Of a stretch of DNA of 10,521 bases, positions 7,156 to 10,521 are shown piece after piece. A program made the translations under genes and the position numbers. The notes under the pieces are model-generated. The model made no database searches. It was given only the letters and a program-made list of their open reading frames with translations, and was not told the origin of the DNA. The stretch's first letter is position 1, and each line of letters begins with the position of its first letter. Source of the DNA: Actinomycetota bacterium (GTDB taxonomy: Bacteria > Actinomycetota > Actinomycetes > Streptosporangiales > Streptosporangiaceae); assembly GCA_003168295.1 (NCBI GenBank), contig PMST01000224.1, forward strand, positions 1 through 10,521, in the 5' to 3' direction.

Positions 7156-7620
7156 CTATACCCCGTCCGGGCGGACGCGGAGGAGGTTGATCGCGGTGCA
7201 CCGCATGACGGTCCGACCGTCCTGATTGACCGTCTCGGCCAGCGTCTTGATGATGCCGCGGTCGGGTTTGCTCAGTGATCGCCTGGACTCGACCACCGTG
7301 GCTCGAACACGGAGCGTGTCGCCCGGCCGGACCGGATAGGGCCAGCGGATTTCATCCACCCCGGCGCCGCCGAGGCTCGCCTCCGCCGAGAGGTAGCTGT
7401 CGACGAGCAGTCGCATGGTCAGGGCGGCGGTCTGCCAGCCGCTGGCGATCAGCCCGCCGAAGGGGCCGTCGGCCGCGGCCACCGGATCGACGTGAAAGGA
7501 TTGTGGGTCGAATTCTTTACCGAAAGCTACGATGCTAGCTGCATCGATGCTAAAGCTGCCGCACTCGTAGGTGGTACCGAGCGCGTAGTCCTCGAAATAT
7601 CTCAGACCGTAATCATTCAC
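7156..7620 (-). CDS. MaoC-like hot-dog hydratase
   Basis: A 154-residue single hot-dog domain. GKEFDPQSFHVDPVAAA (around residues 34-50) is the hydratase motif of MaoC/PhaJ proteins, with the catalytic Asp38 and His43 in place. FGGLIASGWQTAALTMRLLV is the following central hot-dog helix, and EIRWPYPVRPGDTLRVRATV the usual next strand pair. Such proteins hydrate enoyl-thioesters, in fatty-acid, polyketide or PHA metabolism; the thioester used cannot be told here. The GTG at 7620 starts the protein as MNDYGLRYFEDY, the standard length before the domain; the ribosome-binding site (GGACGG, close to the start) is weak. It is the first gene of the minus-strand unit running to 5090 and is divergent from the LysM gene. 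Confidence 0.87.
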   Translation of the reverse strand: MNDYGLRYFEDYALGTTYECGSFSIDAASIVAFGKEFDPQSFHVDPVAAADGPFGGLIASGWQTAALTMRLLVDSYLSAEASLGGAGVDEIRWPYPVRPGDTLRVRATVVESRRSLSKPDRGIIKTLAETVNQDGRTVMRCTAINLLRVRPDGV

Positions 7621-7778
7621 CCGTCCAGTATCTCAAGCGCCGAGCCCGTAATCCTGTAGATCACAGATGAGTTACAGAAATACCTCGATTTCCCTGCGAG
7701 CCCCTGACGGATGCTGCCATGCTTCCGCAGATGGCCCCGACCATCGCAAGCTTTGAAAAGCCTCATTGGTTGCGGAAA

Positions 7779-7806
7779 GTAACCTGACCAGGCTCGTCGA
7801 GACGAC
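7779..7806 (+). promoter_or_regulatory. Candidate SigD-like promoter for the LysM gene
   Basis: GTAACCTG (7779-7786), 16 bases, then CGAC (7803-7806) resembles the Mycobacterium SigD consensus as I recall it (GTAACGCT, about 16 bases, CGAT). Transcription would start near 7812, leaving a leader of some 45 bases before the GTG at 7856 and excluding the longer TTG start at 7766. SigD is known to control resuscitation/cell-wall genes in mycobacteria. The motif is short and was matched by eye. Confidence 0.3.
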
Positions 7807-7855
7807 TGCTGAGCGGCACGTGGTAGGCGGGCGCGGAAACAAGTTGGGGAGTTCT

Positions 7856-8650
7856 GTGGACGCAGCGAACGTAGACCGTCGTGTTCGGAAGATCCGACGA
7901 ACCGGTCGGCACACCACGCCGTCGCCGGTGGAGAAGGTAGCGGAGAAGGCGGGCAAGGCCGCCCCCGCGGTGGCGATCGCGGGTGTGCTGGTCGCGGCGG
8001 CGCCGCAGGCGCAGGCCGCGGTGAAGGCTCCCGCCACGACGGCGACGGCGGCCGTGCAGGTGCGCACCGACGCCGGCACCGTCGCCCTGGTCCGGCGTGA
8101 TACGCCGGCCACGCGCACGTACACGGTCCGTTCCGGAGATTCTCTGTCCAAGATCGCGGAAGGCTACTACGGCACCTCGGCGGACTGGCGGTGGATCTAC
8201 GAGGCCAACAGGTCCAAGATCTCCAACCCGAACGACATCTACGTGGGTGAGCGGCTGGCGATTCCCGCCCACGCGCCGGCCAGCACGGCGAGGTACACCC
8301 CCAAACACGCCAAGGCCAACCCCAAGTCCGTCGTGCTGACCTCCTCGAGCACCCCGAGCGGGAACCTCGGCTGCAGCGGCCTGGAGGCGCTCTGGGAAGA
8401 CGCCGGCGGCTCGCACGCCGAGGCCTTCATGGCGGCCGAGATCGCGATGGCGGAATCAGGCGGCAGGCAGTACGCCCTGAGCCCGACCGACGACTACGGC
8501 TACTGGCAGATCAACGTCTCGCACGGGCCCGCGGAGGCCACCTTCAACCCGATGGGCAACGCCAAGGCGGCCATCGCCATCTCCGACGACGGGTCGAACT
8601 GGGGGGCCTGGACCACCTACACCGACGGCCTCTACGGCGGCCGCTGCTAA
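7856..8650 (+). CDS. Exported LysM and lysozyme-like cell-wall protein
   Basis: A 264-residue protein. The basic N-region (RRVRKIRRTGR) is unusually long and is followed by a hydrophobic core at about 36-49 and a likely signal-peptidase site after AQA near residue 54. A LysM domain lies at about 88-137 (YTVRSGDSLSKIAEGYYG, then NPNDIYVGERLAIP) and binds peptidoglycan. A Lys/Pro/Ser linker leads to a transglycosylase/lysozyme-like domain at about 171-264. AAEIAMAESGGRQYA carries the likely catalytic Glu200, and DDYGYWQINVSHG and WGAWTTYTDGLYGGRC are typical of the SLT/Rpf-like fold. Cys173 and Cys264 could form a disulfide. It probably cleaves or remodels peptidoglycan outside the cell. GTG at 7856 is chosen for GGGGAG at 7846-7851; the TTG at 7766 would add 30 residues without a ribosome-binding site. 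Its stop overlaps the stop of the converging aldolase gene by 4 bases. Confidence 0.87.
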   Translation: MDAANVDRRVRKIRRTGRHTTPSPVEKVAEKAGKAAPAVAIAGVLVAAAPQAQAAVKAPATTATAAVQVRTDAGTVALVRRDTPATRTYTVRSGDSLSKIAEGYYGTSADWRWIYEANRSKISNPNDIYVGERLAIPAHAPASTARYTPKHAKANPKSVVLTSSSTPSGNLGCSGLEALWEDAGGSHAEAFMAAEIAMAESGGRQYALSPTDDYGYWQINVSHGPAEATFNPMGNAKAAIAISDDGSNWGAWTTYTDGLYGGRC

Positions 8651-9312
8651 AGCGGCCTTCGGACCCGCTGCCCGTAACCGGCGAGCTGGCCGGCCACGAG
8701 CGTGATCTCGTCGGCCGGCAGCAGGCGCGGACCGCCAGGTCTGGCCGCTCCGCTCGCCGCGAGCGCCCGCAAGTACACCTCGCACAGCCATTCCAGGTAC
8801 CGGCCGCCGGTCAGGGCCGACCTCAGGTCCGGGCCGGTGGTGACCGCGCCGTGGCTGGCCATGATGCAGGCGGTCCGGTCGCGCAGCGCCGTCACCACGT
8901 TGCGGGCCAGCTCATCGGTCCCGTAGGTGGCGTACGGTGCCACCGCAAGCGGACCGCCGAACATCGCCACCTGATAGTGAATGGCCGGCAGTTCATCCGC
9001 CACCGTCGACAGCGCCGTCGCGGCGACGGAGTGCGTGTGCACGATCGCGGCCGCGCCGGTGGCGGCGTAGATGCCCAGGTGCAGGGGCATCTCGGTGGTC
9101 GGTCGGAGCACCGCCTCGACCGGGGTTCCGTCGAGCCGGTGCACGCCCACCAGGTCCGCGGTCAGCTCGGCGTAGTCCACGCCGCTCGGGGAGACGACCA
9201 CGAGGTCACCGTCCCGCGCGCTGACGTTGCCTGAGGTCCCCACCACCAAACCGGAAGCGACCAGCTCCCGGCAGATGAGGACCACGTCATCCCGCAACTG
9301 TTCGAGCAGCAT
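8647..9312 (-). CDS. Class II aldolase family protein (fuculose-1-phosphate aldolase/MtnB-like)
   Basis: A 221-residue zinc enzyme of the class II aldolase/adducin family, normal in length for FucA/MtnB (about 210-220). Visible sites are the phosphate loop GTSGNVSAR (residues 25-33), SPSGVDY, the likely catalytic Glu74 in TTEMPLHLGIY, the zinc ligands His92 and His94 in VHTHSVAATAL, and the third His154 in MASHGAV. Members either cleave sugar-1-phosphates to DHAP plus an aldehyde or dehydrate methylthioribulose-1-phosphate (MtnB); sequence reading alone does not separate these. The gene starts 12 bases from the divergent mtnA-type gene, which suggests that its substrate is the isomerase product. 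The ATG at 9312 has no Shine-Dalgarno sequence but a TACCGT -10-like hexamer 7 bases upstream, so a leaderless mRNA is likely. The frame stays open upstream, but only into mtnA. Confidence 0.87.
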   Translation of the reverse strand: MLLEQLRDDVVLICRELVASGLVVGTSGNVSARDGDLVVVSPSGVDYAELTADLVGVHRLDGTPVEAVLRPTTEMPLHLGIYAATGAAAIVHTHSVAATALSTVADELPAIHYQVAMFGGPLAVAPYATYGTDELARNVVTALRDRTACIMASHGAVTTGPDLRSALTGGRYLEWLCEVYLRALAASGAARPGGPRLLPADEITLVAGQLAGYGQRVRRPL

Positions 9313-9317
9313 AGGTT
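9312..9317 (+). promoter_or_regulatory. -10 element for a leaderless mtnA transcript
   Basis: TAGGTT fits the actinobacterial -10 pattern TANNNT and is followed by exactly 7 bases (CAACGGT) and then the mtnA ATG at 9325. There is no ribosome-binding site. This spacing is what leaderless genes in actinobacteria show. No clear -35 is visible, which is usual for such promoters. Its first base lies in the start codon of the opposing aldolase gene. Confidence 0.5.
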
Positions 9318-9319
9318 CA

Positions 9320-9325
9320 ACGGTA
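9320..9325 (-). promoter_or_regulatory. -10 element for a leaderless aldolase transcript
   Basis: On the minus strand TACCGT (9325-9320) also fits TANNNT and is followed by exactly 7 bases (TGAACCT) and the aldolase ATG at 9312. No Shine-Dalgarno sequence is present. It mirrors the plus-strand element, so the two overlap head to head within 18 bases. Confidence 0.5.
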
Positions 9326-10320
9326 TGGACACACCCGACGTGCTCGCGTGGCGGGACGGGCATATCGAGGCCCTGGACCAGACGGCCCTGCCGCATCAGG
9401 TTACGGTGCTGCGCATCAGCACCGTCGGGGCGCTGGGCGACGCGATCACCCGGCTGGCCGTCCGGGGCGCGCCGGTCCTCGGCGCGGCGGGCGCGCTCGG
9501 CGTGGCGCTGGCGGTGCGCCAGGCCCGCCGCGAGGGCTGGGACGGCCCGCGCCTGGACGCGGAGATCAAGCGGATCGCGGACGCCCGGCCGACCGCGGTC
9601 AACCTGCGGCGCGAGGTGTCGGCGGTCGCGGCCCGTCTCCCGGAGGGCGACGCGGCCGTCGAGGCCGCGGCCCTGGCCGTGGTGTCGTTCGCGACGACGG
9701 CGAGCTATGAGATAAGCCGCCGCGGCGCCGCGTACCTGCGGGACGCCTGCGGCCCGGGCCCGCTCCGGGTGCACACCCACTGCAATACCGGCAGCCTCGC
9801 CTGCCTGGGCTGGGGCACGGCGCTCGGCGTGATCCGCGCCCTGCACGAGGCGGGCGGGCTCAGCCGGGTGATCGTGGACGAGACCCGGCCGCTGCTGCAG
9901 GGGGCCCGGCTGACCTGCTGGGAGCTCGGCCAGCTGGGCATCGAGCACCGGCTCGTGTGCGATGGCGCCGGTCCGTTCCTGATCAGTCAGGGGCTGGCCG
10001 ATGCCGTCGTGGTCGGGGCCGACCGGGTCGCCGCGAACGGCGACGTGGCCAACAAGGTCGGCACCTACGGCCTGGCGCTGGCCGCGCAGCGGGCCGGCAT
10101 CCCGTTCCTGGTCGCGGTGCCCGAGTCGACCATCGACGAGGCGACGCCGGACGGCGCGGCGATCCCGATCGAGCTGCGCGCCGACTCCGAGGTCACGGTC
10201 CCGGCGGCCCCAGCCGGCACCAAGGCGCTCAACTACGCCTTCGACGTCACCCCCGCCGACCTAATCTCGGCGGTGGTGACAGAAAAAAGGCTCATTCCTC
10301 GGATGGTCGCTCGAAGGTGA
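9325..10320 (+). CDS. mtnA: MtnA-type sugar-1-phosphate isomerase (methylthioribose-1-phosphate isomerase family)
   Basis: A 331-residue member of the eIF2B-alpha-like aldose-1-phosphate isomerase family, a little shorter than typical MtnA (about 340-355). Signatures are RISTVGALGDAITRLAVRGAP with the substrate-binding RGAP, THCNTGSLACLGWGTALGVI with catalytic Cys153, VIVDETRPLLQGARLTCWEL, and VVVGADRVAANGDVANKVGT with catalytic Asp233. Near the end are FDVTPADLIS and VVTEKRLIP. It converts 5-methylthioribose-1-phosphate (or the 5-deoxy analogue) to the ribulose form in methionine salvage or by-product disposal. A divergent class II aldolase starts 12 bases away and may use the product. There is no ribosome-binding site, and translation is probably leaderless. 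The 3' end overlaps the converging GNAT gene by 29 bases. DrdI-type 5-deoxyribose-phosphate isomerase is the main alternative. Confidence 0.9.
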   Translation: MDTPDVLAWRDGHIEALDQTALPHQVTVLRISTVGALGDAITRLAVRGAPVLGAAGALGVALAVRQARREGWDGPRLDAEIKRIADARPTAVNLRREVSAVAARLPEGDAAVEAAALAVVSFATTASYEISRRGAAYLRDACGPGPLRVHTHCNTGSLACLGWGTALGVIRALHEAGGLSRVIVDETRPLLQGARLTCWELGQLGIEHRLVCDGAGPFLISQGLADAVVVGADRVAANGDVANKVGTYGLALAAQRAGIPFLVAVPESTIDEATPDGAAIPIELRADSEVTVPAAPAGTKALNYAFDVTPADLISAVVTEKRLIPRMVARR

Positions 10321-10521
10321 GCTGGCTCTGCAGGTCGGCGAAGCCGCAGGCGCGGTAGAGCCGGATGGCCGCCGCCGCGGGGTCGGCCACGATCACCAGC
10401 GTGCTCGCGCCGAGGACCTCGCGCCCGTAGCGGCCCGCGTGCCAGACCAGCGTCCCGGCCAGGCCACGGCGGCGGGCGGCCGGGTCGGTCTCGACATCCT
10501 GGTAGCGGGCGAAGCCGCCGC
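10292..10521 (-). CDS. GNAT-family N-acetyltransferase, C-terminal part (cut by window edge)
   Basis: The last 75 codons are visible. GFARYQDVETDPAARRRGLAG contains the acetyl-CoA-binding motif A with the R-x-x-G-x-A pyrophosphate loop. LVIVADPAAAAIRLYRACGF is the motif B strand and the A-x-x-L-Y-x-x-x-G-F helix typical of GNAT enzymes. The protein ends LTFERPSEE. The substrate is unknown because the specificity-determining N-terminal half lies outside the window. The stop at 10294-10292 lies inside the end of mtnA, so the convergent genes overlap by 29 bases. Confidence 0.85.
   Translation of the reverse strand, partial: GGFARYQDVETDPAARRRGLAGTLVWHAGRYGREVLGASTLVIVADPAAAAIRLYRACGFADLQSQLTFERPSEE

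Noticed and set aside
7621..7855. Cyclic-di-AMP (ydaO-type) riboswitch ahead of the LysM gene
   Set aside because: This class often precedes actinobacterial cell-wall hydrolases, but I could not find its conserved core segments or closing stem, and the predicted leader is only about 45 bases.
7763..8416. Minus-strand open frames opposite the LysM gene
   Set aside because: The plus-strand protein has a signal peptide, LysM and a lysozyme-like domain in order; the opposite frames show no domain.
9313..9948. Upstream extension of the aldolase frame to 433 codons
   Set aside because: The added part is antisense to mtnA, has no domain, and would make the protein twice the family length; the ATG at 9312 gives the standard N-terminus.

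Overview
The window is high-GC DNA (long GC-rich codon stretches, Pro/Ala/Arg/Gly-rich proteins, GTG and TTG start codons). Its gene repertoire points to an Actinomycetota chromosome: an actinobacterial-type FtsH N-terminus, an anti-sigma-antagonist STAS protein, a CBS-BON protein, a DUF427 protein, and a secreted LysM/lysozyme-like protein. The genus cannot be fixed from the sequence. There is no sign of a phage, plasmid, transposon, CRISPR array or biosynthetic cluster, and no RNA gene was recognised. Most genes are core-metabolism or housekeeping types.

Layout, left to right. (1) 1-828, minus strand: the 5' end of ftsH with a short, well-placed leader ORF overlapping its start; a likely degraded C-terminal scrap of a zinc-type dehydrogenase; and a VOC/glyoxalase-fold gene. 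(2) 829-1121: a divergent intergenic region with a perfect 8-bp-arm palindrome. (3) 1122-3855, plus strand: a STAS-domain anti-sigma factor antagonist, then a 712-residue AMP-forming acetyl-CoA synthetase. (4) 3856-4050: a cluster of hairpins, including two probable terminators and a possible DosR-like site before the next gene. (5) 4051-4996, plus strand: a CBS-CBS-BON protein translationally coupled to a small single-pass membrane protein. (6) 4997-5089: a very strong perfect hairpin between convergent units, followed by a 23-bp tandem duplication covering the end of the DUF427 gene. (7) 5090-7620, minus strand: a probable four-gene unit in the order MaoC-like hydratase, unknown 190-residue protein, SixA-type histidine phosphatase, two-domain DUF427 protein. 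(8) 7856-8650, plus strand: an exported LysM + lysozyme-like cell-wall protein. (9) 8647-10320: a class II aldolase and an MtnA-type sugar-phosphate isomerase, divergently transcribed with only 12 bases between start codons. (10) 10292-10521, minus strand: the C-terminal part of a GNAT acetyltransferase, overlapping the end of mtnA.

The most striking local structure is the mtnA/aldolase start-start junction. On each strand a TANNNT -10-like hexamer lies exactly 7 bases before the ATG, neither gene has a Shine-Dalgarno sequence, and each -10 overlaps the opposite gene's start codon. This looks like a compact bidirectional promoter giving two leaderless mRNAs. The isomerase plus aldolase pair fits salvage of 5'-methylthioadenosine or 5'-deoxyadenosine by-products through an aldolase cleavage route. 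No obviously new multi-gene system (defence, secretion, conflict) is visible.
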